Source: Kingdonia uniflora (Eukaryota > Streptophyta > Magnoliopsida > Ranunculales > Circaeasteraceae). Taken from it: DNA of 64,000 nucleotides. Position numbers and translations under genes: made by a program. The stretch's first letter is position 1. Each line of letters begins with the position of its first letter. The DNA lies in contig JACGCM010002112.1 in the NCBI GenBank assembly GCA_014058105.1, forward strand, positions 1,240,001 through 1,304,000. Reading direction: 5' to 3'. Positions 1 through 10,667 of this stretch are shown piece after piece. The notes beneath the pieces were generated by a model. It did not search any database. It saw only the letters and a list, made by a program, of their open reading frames with translations, and was not told where the DNA came from.

Positions 1-2
1 CC

Positions 3-446
3 CATACTACTCTGGGAGGAATGGGAGGGCTGATTAGGGATCCTCAGGGGCAATTTGTGATTGGATATTCAGGTAAACAGGAAGGTCGAACTGTGGAGTA
101 CCATGCTCTGAAGGCAGTGGAAAGAGGCTTGAGGTTAACAACTTCAAATGGGATGACTAAGTTATGGACAGTTACAGACTCAGAAACTGTTATAGCCTAT
201 TTGGAGAAAAAGAAGACGCCCCACTGGGATTGTATTGCTATTCTTTCTTCCATCTTTTTTCAGATTGACTTACTTGGGGAACATAAGGTTTTTCATTGCT
301 TCAAAAAGGCAAATGGTTGTGCAACTTTTCTTTCAAATTATCACGATGTTATAGGTGAAGTTGTGTTCTCTCCTAGCAGCACTCCTCTTGGCTTGCGTGC
401 CTTTGTCGAGCATGATGCAAAAGGAAAAACATATATTAGGATGTAA
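3..446 (+). pseudogene. LINE ORF2 C-terminus, RNase H-like (RVT_3) domain, partial
   Basis: The frame is open from the left edge (first full codon at base 3) to a TAA at 444-446, giving 147 residues. Visible RNase H-like features are the strand around GGLIRDPQG, the helix with the second catalytic acid in VEYHALKAVERGL, and the third acid in TVTDSETV. The first Asp would lie left of the window. The fourth motif, usually N-x-x-A-D-x-L, reads NGCATFL, so the acidic residue is Thr here, which suggests reduced or lost nuclease activity. The tail HDAKGKTYIR resembles EDAAGKLYSR at the end of the large LINE's ORF2. In plant L1 elements this domain follows reverse transcriptase and is thought to help remove the RNA template. 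A stand-alone host RNase H-like gene is the alternative, but the A tail and matching 3' end argue against it. Confidence 0.75.
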
Positions 447-861
447 TCGGATGGTTGTTTACATCCTCTTGGCTTGCTTGATTTGGAAAGAAAGAATGCC
501 CAATTACAGATGCTGTCAAATGCTCATCGAAAGGTCTATATTTGGAACTGAATTTCAGATTGACCGTGGGTGCTATAGTGAAAAAAGTCGATTTTGCTAC
601 AGTTGAAAATCACTTTTTTGAGAGGTTTTTTCGTGGAGATATCTCTTTTCAATCAAGTTTTCCCTTGCTGAAGACTTAAAGCCTATTGCTCACTAGTGCT
701 GCAGGTTCCTGTTGTCTCTTGGAGTATGTAGGTCTTTTGCATTTCTGCTTTTTCCTCTTTGTATTTTTCTTTTTGAGCTTCTCCACATTAAGAGCCCACT
801 TTTGTATATTCTGATAGTCTATAGAGCAGCGGAGTCTGCTTTCAACCCCAACTTACCTTTC
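447..861 (+). other. LINE 3' UTR
   Basis: Non-coding stretch between the ORF2 stop and the A tail. Two short open frames (355-606 and 712-921) overlap it; the second runs through the A tail into satellite, so neither is taken as a gene. It is more pyrimidine-rich on the plus strand than the satellite and contains none of the 168-bp repeat. Confidence 0.7.
825..840 (+). promoter_or_regulatory. Possible 3'-terminal stem-loop of the LINE RNA
   Basis: AGCAG and CTGCT can pair as a 5-bp stem around a 6-nt loop, 21 nt before the A tail. The large LINE has a different 5-bp stem at nearly the same place. In some plant L1 lineages a conserved 3' end with a stem-loop is recognised by the reverse transcriptase; that this hairpin does so is inference. 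Confidence 0.4.
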
Positions 862-870
862 AAAAAAAAA
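862..870 (+). other. LINE A tail and junction with satellite
   Basis: Nine A residues follow CTTACCTTTC. From 871 the sequence CCAAGCAAGGATAG is ordinary satellite monomer start, which marks the retrotransposition junction. Confidence 0.8.
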
Positions 871-1047
871 CCAAGCAAGGATAGTTACAACATGAATCAC
901 AACACTCCCGGATTTAATTAAAGAATGGTACAGAATACGCACCAATCTGATGCATTGGAACACAATACTTAGAAGCTTGGCTACTGACAACTCGTTTGCA
1001 AGGTTTGATAGTGGCGAATAGTTTTGGTTTGACCGTCAACATTCATG

Positions 1048-2726
1048 GATAGTATCAAAACCAATCGCAACACTCCCGGCTACAATTAAAGACCGGTATA
1101 GAATTTGCAACACTCTAACGCTTTAAAACGCAATTCTTAGAAGCATGGATACCGACAACACGTTTGAGAGGTTGTGTCGTGGTTAAGATTTTATTTATGA
1201 CTTACAACCAGCAAGGATAGTTTCTAAATGAATCGCAACACTCCCATCTTTAATTTTAGGTTGTTTAGGAACTTGTACCATTTCGATGCTTTCGAACACA
1301 ATTCTAAGAAGCATGGCAACTGGCAAGGCGTTTAGGAGGTCAGATCGTGGGGATGAGTTTCTATTCGACCATTAACAAACAAGGATAGTTACAAGATGAA
1401 TCGTAACACTGCCGACTTTTATAAAAGACCGGGATAGAATTTGCACCACTCTGATGCTTTAGAGCGCAATTCATAGAAGCTAGGGTATGGACAACTCGTT
1501 TGAGAGGTTTGATCATGGTAAAGAGTTTCGCTTCGACTGTCAACAAGCAAGGACAGTTACAACATAAATCACAACACTCCCAGATTAAATTAAATAACGG
1601 TACAGAATTCGCACCACTCTGATGCTTTAGTACGCAATCATTAAAAACATGGCTAGTAACAACTCGTTTGAGAGGTTTGATCATGGTGAATGGTTTCGTT
1701 TCGACCGTAATCATGCAAGGATTGTCACAACATGAATCGCAACACTCCCGGCTTTATTTAACGACCAGTACGGATATCGCACCACTCTGATGCTTTAAAA
1801 TGTAATTCTTTGAAACTTGGATACCGACAACTCGTTTGAGATGTTGTATCGTGCTTAAGAGTTTCTTTATGACCGACAACCAGCTAGGATAGTTGCAAAA
1901 TGAATCGCAACACTCCCTGCTTAAATTTTAGGCCGGTAAGGAATTTGTAGAATTATGATGCTTTAGAACGCAATTCTTAGAGACATGGCAAATGGCAAGT
2001 CGTTTTGGAGTTCGGATCGTTGTGAAGAGTTTTTTTAAGAGCATCAACAAACAAGGATAGTTACAGGATTAATCGTAACAATTCTGACTTTTATTAAAGA
2101 CCGGTGTAGAATTCGCACCACTCTGATGCTTTCGAACGCAAATTATAGAAGCTTGGCTGCAGACAACTCGTTTGAGAGGTTTGATCGTGGTAAAGAGTTT
2201 CAGTTCGACCGTCAACAAGCAAGGATAGTAACAAAATGAATCACAACACTCTCGGGTTTAATTAAATACTGGCACAGAATTCGCACCAATCTGATGCTTT
2301 AGAACACATTTCATAGAAGCTTGTCTAATGACAACTCTTTTGTGAGGTTTGAACGTGGTGAATAGTTTCTTTTCGACCGTCAACAAGCAAGGATAGGTAC
2401 AACATGAATCGCAATATTTCTGACATTAATTAAAGGCCGATACGGAATTCGCACCAATCTGATGCATTAAAATGGAAATCTTAAAAGCTTTTCTACTGAT
2501 AACTCGCTTGAGAGGTTGGATCATGGTGAAGAATTTCGCTTCGACCGTCAACAAGAAAGGAAAGTTACAACATGAATCACAACAATTCTGGCATTAATTA
2601 AAGAATGCTGCAGAATATGCACCTCTCTAATGCTTTAGAACACAATTCTAAGAAGTTTGGCTACTAACAACTCATTTGCGAGGTTTGATAGTGGCTAACA
2701 GTTTTGTTTCGACCGTCAAAATTTAT
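1048..2726. repeat. HOR unit 1, complete decamer A-J (1,679 bp)
   Basis: Monomer phases at 1048 (A), 1215 (B), 1383 (C), 1551 (D), 1719 (E), 1887 (F), 2055 (G), about 2223 (H), 2391 (I) and 2559 (J). Class marks are all present, for example the TGCATTAAAATG block in I and CAATTCTGGCATTAATT in J. Confidence 0.85.
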
Positions 2727-3677
2727 GGATAGTATAAACAACAATCGCAACACTCCCGGCTTTAATTAAAGACCGGTATAGAATTCGCAACACTCTCATG
2801 ATTTAAAACGCAATTCTTCAAAGCATGGATGCCGACAACTCGTTTGAGATGTTGTATCGTGGTTAAGAGTTTATTTATGACTGACAACAAGCAAGGATAG
2901 GTTCTAAATGAAACGCAACACTCCCATCTTTAATTTTAGGCTGTATAGGAACTTGTACTATTTCGATGCTTTAAAACACAATTCTTTGAAGCATGGTAAC
3001 TGGCAAGGCGTTTAGGAGGTCAGATCGTGGAGATGAGTTTTTATTCGTCCATTAACAAACAAGGATAGTTACCAGATGAATCGTAACACTGCTGACTTTT
3101 ATTAAAGACCGGGGTAAAATTCGCACCGCTCGGATGCTTTAGAGCGTAATTCATAGAAGCTTGGGTACTAACAACTCGTTTGTGAGGTTTGATCATGGTA
3201 ATGAGTTTCATTTCGACCGTCATCAAGCAAGGATAGTTACAACATGGTGATGAGTTTCATTTCTTAGTAGCTTGGCTACTGACAACTCTTTTGAGAGGTT
3301 TGAACGTGGTGAATAATTTTATTTCAACCGTCAAAAAGCAAGGATAGGTATAACATGAATCGCAATACTTCCGACTTTAATTAAAGACTGGTGTGGAATT
3401 CGCACCAATCTGATGCATTAAAATGGAAATCTTATAAGCTTGGCCACTGATAACTCGCTTAAGAGGTTGGATCATGGTGAAGAATTTTGCTTCAACCGTC
3501 AACAAGAAAGGAAAGTTACGACTTGAATAGCAACAATTCTGGCATTAAATAAAGAATGCTATAGAATTCGCACCACTTTGATGCTTTAGAACACAATCAT
3601 TAGAAGCTTGGCTACTAACAACTCGTTTGCGTGGTTTGATAGTGGCGAATAGTTTTGTTTCGACAATCATCATTCAT
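2727..3677. repeat. HOR unit 2, shortened: A-B-C-h-I-J (951 bp)
   Basis: Five full monomers plus a 111-bp remnant (3231-3341) in which the start of a D monomer jumps at CATG to the end of a C-like monomer and then at ATTTC to the TTAGTAGCTTGG part of H. D to G are missing. Confidence 0.8.
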
Positions 3678-5020
3678 GGATAGTGTCAACAACAATTGCA
3701 ACACTCCCGACTTTAATTAAAGACCGGTATAGAATTCGCAACACTCCGATGCTTTAAAACGCAATTCTTTGAAACATGGATACCGACAACTCGTTTGAGA
3801 GGTTGTATCGTGGTTAAGAGTTTAATTATGACTGACAGCCAGCAATGATAGGTTCTAAATGAAATGCAACACTCCCATCTTTAATTTTCGGCTGTTTAGG
3901 AACTTGTACCATTTCGATGCTTTAGAATGCAAATCTAAGAAGCATGGCAACTGGCAAGGCGTTTAGGAGGTCGGATCCTGGGGATGAGTTTCTATTCGAC
4001 CATTAACAAACAAGGATTGTTACGAGATGAATCGCAACATTGCCGACTTTTATTAAAGACCCGGGAAGAATTTGTACCACTCTGATGCTTTAGAGCACAA
4101 TTCATAGAAGCTTGGGTACGGATATCTCGTTTTAGAGGTTTTATCATGGTGAAGAGTTTCGTTTTGACCATCAACAAGCAAGGATAATTACAACATGAAT
4201 CACAACACTCCCGGCTTAAATTTTAGGGTGGTAATAAATTTGTACCATTTCGATGCTTTAGAACGCAATTCTTAGAGACATGGCAATTGGCAAGTCATTT
4301 TGGAGTTCGGATCGTGGTGAAGAGTTTATTTAGACCTTAAACAAACAAGGATTGTTTCAAGATTAATCGTAACACTCCCGACTTTCCTTAAAGTCCGGTG
4401 TAGAATTTGCATCACTCTGATGCTTTAGACCGCAATTCATAGAAGCTTGGCTGCAGACAACTCTTTTGAGAGGTTTGATCGTGGTGAAGAGTTTCAGTTC
4501 GACCATCAGCAAGCAAGGATAGTAATAACATGCATCACAATACTCCCGAGTTTGATTAAATACTGGCACAAAATTTGCACCAATCTGATGCCTTAGAATG
4601 CATTTCTTAGATGCTTGGCTACTGACAACTGTTTTGTGAGGTTTGAACGTGGTGAATAGTTTCGTTTCCACCATCAACAAGCAAGGATAGGTACAACATG
4701 AATCACAATACTTCCGACATTAATTAAAGACCGATGCGGAATTCGCACCAATCTGATGTATTAAAATGAAAATCTTAAAAGCTTAGCTACTAATAACTCG
4801 CTTGAAAGGTTGGATCGTGGTGAAGAGTTTCGCTTCGACTGTCAACAAGAAAGGTGAGTTACAACATGAATCGCAACAATTCTGGCATTAATTAATGAAT
4901 GGTACAGAATACGCACCACTCTGATGCTTTGGAACACAATACTTAGAAGTTTGGCTACTGACAACTCGTTTGCAATGTTTGATAGTGGCGAATAGTTTTG
5001 TTTCGACCGTCAACATTCAT
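3678..5020. repeat. HOR unit 3, octamer A-B-C-D/F-G-H-I-J (1,343 bp)
   Basis: The monomer from about 4182 starts as D (ATGAATCACAACACTCCCGG) and continues as F (CTTAAATTTTAGG, GAGACATGGC). It is an in-register chimera that removes two monomers. The total is exactly about 8 x 168 bp. Confidence 0.8.
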
Positions 5021-5524
5021 GGATAGTATTAAAACCAATCGCAGCACTCTCGGCTACAATTAAAGATCGGTATAGAATTTGCAACACTCTAACGCTTTAA
5101 AACGCAATTCTTGGAGGCATGGATGCCGACAACACGTTTGAGAGGTTGTATCGTGGTTAAGATTTTATTTATGACTTACAACCAGCAAGGATAGTTGCTA
5201 AATGAATCGCAACACTCCCATCTTTAATTTTAGGCTGTTTAGGAACTTGTACCATTTCGATGCTTTCGAATGCAATTCTAAGAAGCATGGCAACTGGCAA
5301 GGCGTTTAGGAGGCCGGATCGTGGGGATGAGTTTCTATTCGACCATTAACAAACAAGGATAGTTACAAGATGAATCGCAACAATTCTGGAATTAATTAAA
5401 GAATGCTACAGAATACGCACCACTCTGATGCTTTAGGTCACAATTCTTAGAAACTTCGCTACTGACAACTCGTGTGCGAGGTCTGATAGTGGCGAATAGT
5501 TTTATTTCGACCGTCAAAATTCAT
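5021..5524. repeat. HOR unit 4, trimer A-B-C/J (504 bp)
   Basis: The third monomer (from 5357) begins like C (TTACAAGATGAATCG) and becomes J (CAACAATTCTGGAATT). The unit is exactly 3 x 168 bp, so the exchange was in register. Confidence 0.75.
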
Positions 5525-6478
5525 AGATAGTATCAACAACTATTTCAACACTCCCGGCTGTAATTAACGACCGGTACGGATATCGCACCACTCTGATGCT
5601 TTAAAATGCAATTCTTAGAAACTTGGATGCCGACAACTCTTTTGAGAGGTTGTATCGTGCTTAAGAGTTTTTTTTATGACCGACAACCTGCTAGGATAGT
5701 TGCAAAATGAATCGCAATACTGCGGGCTTAAAGTTTAGGCAGGTAAGGAATTTTTACAATTCCGATGCTTTAGAACGCAATTCTTAGAGACATGGCAACT
5801 GGTAAGTCGTTTTGGAGTTCGGATCGTGGTGAAGACTCTTTTTTAGACCATCAACAAACAAGGGTAGTTACGTGATTAATCGTAACACTTCCGACTTTTA
5901 TTAAAGACCGGTGTAGAATTTGTATCACTTTGATGCTTTAGAGCGCAATTTAAAAAAACTTAGCTGCAGAAAACTCGTTTGAGAGGTTTGATCGTGGTGA
6001 AGAGTTTCAGTTCGACCGGCAGCAAGCAAGGATAGTAACAACATGAATCACAACACTCCCGGGTTTAATTAAATACTTGCACAGAATTCGCTCCAATCTG
6101 ATGCTTTAGAACGCATTTCGTTTCAACCGTCAACAAGCAAGGATAGGTACAAAATTAATCATAATTCTTCCAACTTTAATTAAAGACCGGTGCGGAATTC
6201 GCACCAATCTGATGCATTAAAATGAAAATCTTAAAAGCTTGCTACTGATAACTCGCTTAAGAGGTTGGATCATGGTGAAGAATTTCGCATCGACCTTCAA
6301 AGAGCAGGGAGAATTACAACACAAATTGCTTCAATTCTGGCATTATTAATTAAAGAACGGTACAGAATACGCACCATTCTGATGCCTTAGAACACATTTC
6401 ATATAAGCTTGGCTACAAACAACTTGTTTGCAAGGTCAGATAGTGGCGAATAGTTTTGTTTCGGCCGTCAACATTCAT
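5525..6478. repeat. HOR unit 5, shortened: A/E-F-G-h-I-J (954 bp)
   Basis: The first monomer is an A/E chimera (A start with TAACGACCGGTACGG of E). The H monomer at 6030-6140 is only 111 bp: it loses 57 bp between two copies of a short ATTTC/TTTCG microhomology near 6118. Confidence 0.8.
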
Positions 6479-7318
6479 GTATAGTATCAAGAACAATCGC
6501 AACACTCCCGGCTTTAATTAAAGGCAGGTATAGAATTCGTAACACTCGGATGCTTTATAACGTAATTCTTCGAAGCATGGATAGCGACAACTCGTTTGAG
6601 TGGTTGTATCGTGGTTAAGAGTTTTTTTATGACTGACAACCAGCAAGGATAGTTGCTAAATGAATCGCAGCACTCCTATCATTAATTTTAGGCTGTTTAG
6701 GAACTTGTACCATTTCGATGCTTTAGATCGCATTTCTTAGAAGCATGGCAACTGGAAAGGCGTTTAGGAGGTCGGATCGTAGTGATGAGTTTCTATTCGG
6801 CAATTAACAAACAAGGATAGTTACAAAATGATTCGTAACACTCCCGGGTTTAATTAAATGCTGGCACAAAATTCGCACCAATCTGATGCTTTAGAACGCA
6901 TTTCTTAGAAGTTTGGCTACTGACAACTCTTTTGTGAGGTTTGAACGTGGTGAATAGTTTTGTATCGACCGTCAATAAGCAAGGATAGGTACAACATGAA
7001 TCGCAATATTTCCGGTATTAATTAAAGACCGATGCGGAATTCGCACCAATCTGATGCATTAAAATGCAGATCTTAAAAGCTTTGCTCTTGATAACTCATA
7101 TAAAAGGTTGGATCATTGTGAAGAGTTTTACTTCGACCATCAAAGAGCAGGGAGAGTTACAACATGAATCGCTACAATTCTGGCATTAATTGAAGAACGG
7201 TACAGAATAAGCACCACTCTGATGCTTTAGAACATAATTCTTATAAGCTTGGCTACTAACAACACGTTTGCGAGGTTTGATAGTGGCGAATAGTTCTGTT
7301 TCGACCGTCATCATTCAT
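6479..7318. repeat. HOR unit 6, pentamer A-B-C/H-I-J (840 bp)
   Basis: The third monomer (phase about 6815) starts as C and continues as H (AATGCTGGCAC, ACTCTTTTGTGAGG). The unit is exactly 5 x 168 bp. Confidence 0.78.
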
Positions 7319-7486
7319 GGATAGTATCAACAACAATCGCAACACTCCCGACTTTAATTAAAGGCCGGTATAGAATTCGCGACACTCTGGTGCTTTAAAA
7401 CGTAATTCTTCGAAGCATGGATACAGACAACTCGTTTGAGTGGCTGTATCGTGGTTAAGAGTTTATTTATAACTGACAACCAGCAA
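7319..7486. repeat. Reference monomer A (a-type)
   Basis: Diagnostic start ATTCATGGATAGTATCAAC instead of the usual CAAGCAAGGATAG; GGTATAGAATTCGC followed by GACACTC or AACACTC; ends TTAAGAGTTTATTTAT. The unusual start makes A the best phase mark for the HOR. Confidence 0.85.
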
Positions 7487-7654
7487 GGATAGTTGCTAAA
7501 TGAATCGCAACACTCCCATCTTTAATTTTAGGTTGTTTAGGAACTTGTACCATTTCGATGCTTTAGAACAGAATTCTTAGATGCATGGCAACGGGCAAGG
7601 CGTTAAGGAGGTCGGATCGTTGTGATGAGTTTCGATTCGACCATTAACAAACAA
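7487..7654. repeat. Reference monomer B (b-type)
   Basis: Marks: CTCCCATCTTTAATTTTAGG, GTTTAGGAACTTGTACC, GGCAACGGGCAAGGCGTT and GATGAGTTTC followed by an ATTAACAAAC end. The ACCGGT block is absent, as in F. Confidence 0.85.
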
Positions 7655-7822
7655 GGATAGTTACAAGATGAATCGTAACACTGCCGATTTTTATTAAAGA
7701 CCGGGGTAGAATTTGCACCACTCTGATGCTTTAGAGCGCAATTCATAGATGCTTGGGTACAAACAACTCGTTTGAGAGGTTTGACCATGGTTAAGAGTTT
7801 CGTTTTGACCATCAACAAGAAA
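7655..7822. repeat. Reference monomer C (c-type)
   Basis: Marks: TCGTAACACTGCCGA, TATTAAAGACCGGGGTAGAA and AGAGCGCAATTCATAG. The large LINE inserted in a C monomer. Confidence 0.85.
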
Positions 7823-7990
7823 GGATAGTTACAACATGAATCACAACACTCCCGGATTTAATTAAATAACGGTACAGAATTTGCACCACTCTGATGCTTT
7901 AGTACGTAATCCTTTGAGGCTTGGCTACTAACAACTCGTTTGAGAGGTTTGAACATGGTGAATTGTTTCGTTTCAACCGTAAACAAGCAA
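7823..7990. repeat. Reference monomer D (d-type)
   Basis: Marks: AATCACAACACTCCCGG, AATAACGGTACAG and TTAGTACGTAATCC; ends in a GTAAACAAG form rather than GTCAACAAG. Confidence 0.82.
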
Positions 7991-8158
7991 AGATAGTTGC
8001 AGCATGAATCGCAACACTCCCGGCTGTAATTAACGACCCGTACGGAAATCGTACCACTCTGATTCTTTAAAACACACTTCTTAGAAACTTGGATACCGAC
8101 AACTCGTTCGAGAGGTTGTATCCTGCTTAAGAATTTCTTTATGACCGACAACCAGCTA
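7991..8158. repeat. Reference monomer E (a-type)
   Basis: Marks: TAATTAACGACC, GGAAATCG with no EcoRI site, TAGAAACTTGGATACC and TGCTTAAGAATTTC; ends ACAACCAGCTAGG. Confidence 0.82.
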
Positions 8159-8324
8159 GGATAGTTGAAAATGAATCGCAATACTCTCGGCTTAAATTTT
8201 AGGCTGGTAAGGAATTTTTATAATTCCGATGCTTTAGAACGCAATTCATAGTGACATGGCAACTGGCAAGTCGTTTTGCAGTTGAATCGTGGTGAAGAGT
8301 TTTTTTTTTACCATAAACAAACAA
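8159..8324. repeat. Reference monomer F (b-type)
   Basis: Marks: GGCTTAAATTTTAGGC, GGTAAGGAATTTTTA, GACATGGCAACTGGCAAG and TCGTTTTGCAGTTGAATCG. Shares the TTTTAGG and GGCAACTGGCAAG signature with B. Confidence 0.82.
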
Positions 8325-8492
8325 GGATTGTTACAAGATTAATCGTAACACTCCCGACTTATCTTAAAGACCGGTGTAGAATTCGCATCACTCTGATGCT
8401 TTAGAACGCAATTCATAGAAGCTTGGCTGCAGACAACTCGTTGCAGAGGTTTGATCGTGGTGAAGAGTTTCAATTTGACCGTCAGCAAGCAA
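8325..8492. repeat. Reference monomer G (c-type)
   Basis: Marks: AAGATTAATCGTAACACTCC, ACCGGTGTAGAATTCGCATC and TTGGCTGCAGACAACTCG, the last giving a PstI site; ends GTCAGCAAG. Confidence 0.82.
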
Positions 8493-8660
8493 GGATAGAA
8501 AAAACATGAATCACAACAATCCCGAGTTTATTTAAATACTTGCACAGAATTCGCACAAATCTGATGCTTTAGAATGCATTTCTTAGATGCTTGGCTACTG
8601 ACAACTCTTTTGTGAGGTTTGAACGTGGTGAATAGTTTCGTTTCGACCGTCAACAAGCAA
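8493..8660. repeat. Reference monomer H (d-type)
   Basis: Marks: AATACTTGCACAGAATTCGC, CACAAATCTGATG, ACTCTTTTGTGAGGTTTGAA and CGTGGTGAATAG. Confidence 0.82.
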
Positions 8661-8828
8661 TGATAGGTACAACATGAATCATAATACTTTCGACATTAAT
8701 TAAAGACCGATGTGGAATTCGCACCAATCTGATGCATTAAAATGCAAATCTTAAAAGCTTGGCAACAGATAACACGCTTTAGAGGTTGGATCATGGTGAA
8801 GAGTTTCGCTTCGACCGTCAACAAGAAA
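8661..8828. repeat. Reference monomer I (d'-type)
   Basis: Marks: GATAGGTACAAC, AAAGACCGATGTGGAATTCG, CTGATGCATTAAAATGCAAA and GAGGTTGGATCATGG. Confidence 0.82.
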
Positions 8829-8996
8829 GGAAAGTTACTACATGAATCGCATCAATTCTGGCATTAATTAAAGAATGGTACAGAATATGCACCACTCTGA
8901 TGCTTTAGAACACAATTCTTAGAAGCTTAGCTACTGACAACTCGTTTGCGAGGTTTGATAGTGGCGAATTGTTTTGTTTCGACCGTCAACATTCAT
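8829..8996. repeat. Reference monomer J (d''-type)
   Basis: Marks: GGAAAGTTACTACATG, CAATTCTGGCATTAATTAAA, GAATGGTACAGAATATGC and GATAGTGGCGAATTG; leads into the ATTCATAG start of A. Confidence 0.82.
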
Positions 8997-10667
8997 AGAT
9001 AGTATCAACCACAATCGCAACACTCCCTGCATTAATTAAAGACCGGCATAGAATTCGCAACACTCTGATGCTTAAAACGTAATTTTTTGAAGCATGGATA
9101 CGGACGACTCGTTTGAGAGGTTGTGTCGTGGTGAAGAGTTTATATATGACTAACAGCCAGCAAGGAAAGTTGCTAAATGAATCGCAACACTCCCATCTTT
9201 ATTTTCCGGTTGTTTAGGAACTTGAACCATTTCGATGCTTTAAAACGCAATTCTTAGAAGCATGGCAACTAGCAAGGCGTTTAGGAGTTCGGATCGTGGT
9301 GATGATTTTCTATTTGGCAATTAACAAACAAGGATAGTTACAAGATGAATCGTAACACAGCCGACTTTTATTAAAGACCGGGGTAGAATTCACACCACTA
9401 AGATGCTTTAGAGCGCAATTCATAGAAGCTTGGTCACGGACAACTCGTTTGAGAGGTATGATCATGGTGAAGAGTTTCGTTTCGACCGTCCACAAGCAAG
9501 GATAATTACAACATGAATCACAACACTCCCGGGTTTAATTAAATAACGACACAATATTCGCACCACTCTGATGCTTTAGTACGCAAACCTTAGAAGCTTG
9601 GCTACTAGGAACTCGTTTGAGAGGTTTGATCATGGTGAATAGTTTCATTTCGATCGTAAACCAGCAAGGATAGTTACAACATGAATCGCAACACTTCCGG
9701 CTGTAATTAACGACCGATACAAAAATCGCACCACTCTGATGCTTTAAAGCGCAATTCGTAGAAACTTGGATACCGACAACTCGTTTGAGAGGTTGTATCG
9801 TGCTTAAGAGATTTTTTTAGATCGACAATCAGCTAGGATAGTTGCGAAATGAATCGCAAAACTCCCGGCTTAAATTTTAGGCAGGTAAGGAATTTGTACA
9901 ATTCCGATGCTTTAGAACGCAATTCTTTGAGACATGGCAACTGGCAAGTCGTTTGGAGTTTGGATCGCGGTGAAGTGTCTTTTAGAGACCATCAATAAAC
10001 AAGTATAGTTACAAGATTAATCTTTAAACTCCCGACTTTTTCTAAACACCGGTGTAGAATTCGCATCACTCTGATGCTTTATAGCGCAATTCATAGAAGT
10101 ACAGACAACTCGTTACAGAGGTTTGATCGTGGTGAAGAGTTTTAATTCGACCGTCAGCAAGCAAGGATAAAAAAAACATGAATCACAGCAATCCCGAGTT
10201 TAATTAAATACTGGCACAGAATTCGCACCAATCTGATGCATTAGAATGCATTTCTTAGATGCTTGGCTACTGACAACTCTTTTGTGATGTTTGAACGTGG
10301 AGAATAGTTTCGTTTCGACCGTCAACAAGCAATGATAGGTACAACATGAATCGTAATACTTCCGACATTAATTAAAGACCTATGCAGAATTCGCACCAAT
10401 CTAATGCACTAAAATTCAAATCTTAAAAGCTTGGCTACTGAGAACTCGCTTAAGAGTTGGATCATGGTGAAGAGTTTTGCTTCGACCGTCAACAAGCAAG
10501 GAAAGTTACAATATGAATCGCAACAATTCTGGCATTAATTAAAGAACGGTACAAAATACGCACCACTCTGATGCTTTTGGGAATAATTCTTTGAAGCTTG
10601 GATACAGACAACTCGTTTGCGAGGTTTGATAGTGGCGAAAAGTTTTGTTTCGACCGTCAACATTCAT
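8997..10667. repeat. HOR unit 8, complete decamer (1,671 bp)
   Basis: All classes A to J in order. The G monomer near 10080-10110 has lost a few bases around TAGAAG-TACAGAC, which accounts for the slightly short unit. Confidence 0.82.

Larger units (their letters stand above)
1..870 (+). mobile_element. 3' part of an L1-type LINE, truncated by the window edge
   Basis: The segment contains the end of an RNase H domain, a 3' UTR of about 415 bp and nine A residues at 862-870, after which the 168-bp satellite starts at once. It shares two features with the large LINE at 14617-21800. The first is a C-terminal protein motif (acidic-D-A-x-G-K-x-Y-x-R). The second is the terminal nucleotide motif CTTRCCTTTC directly before the A tail. 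This places both in related L1 lineages but in opposite orientations. The 5' end and any target-site duplication lie outside the window, so its true length is unknown. Confidence 0.85.
7319..8996. repeat. HOR unit 7, complete decamer used here as reference (1,678 bp)
   Basis: All ten classes in order with phases 7319, 7487, 7655, 7823, 7991, 8159, 8325, 8493, 8661 and 8829. Classes A/E, B/F, C/G and D/H/I/J resemble each other, which suggests an ancestral a-b-c-d tetramer expanded to a-b-c-d-a-b-c-d-d'-d''. Confidence 0.88.

Noticed and set aside
1..446. A host gene for an RNase H-like protein
   Set aside because: The C-terminal motif, the 3' terminal CTTACCTTTC and the A tail match the large LINE in the window, so a LINE origin is simpler.
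712..921. 69-codon open frame across the LINE tail
   Set aside because: It runs through the 3' UTR, the A tail and into satellite, so it is accidental.
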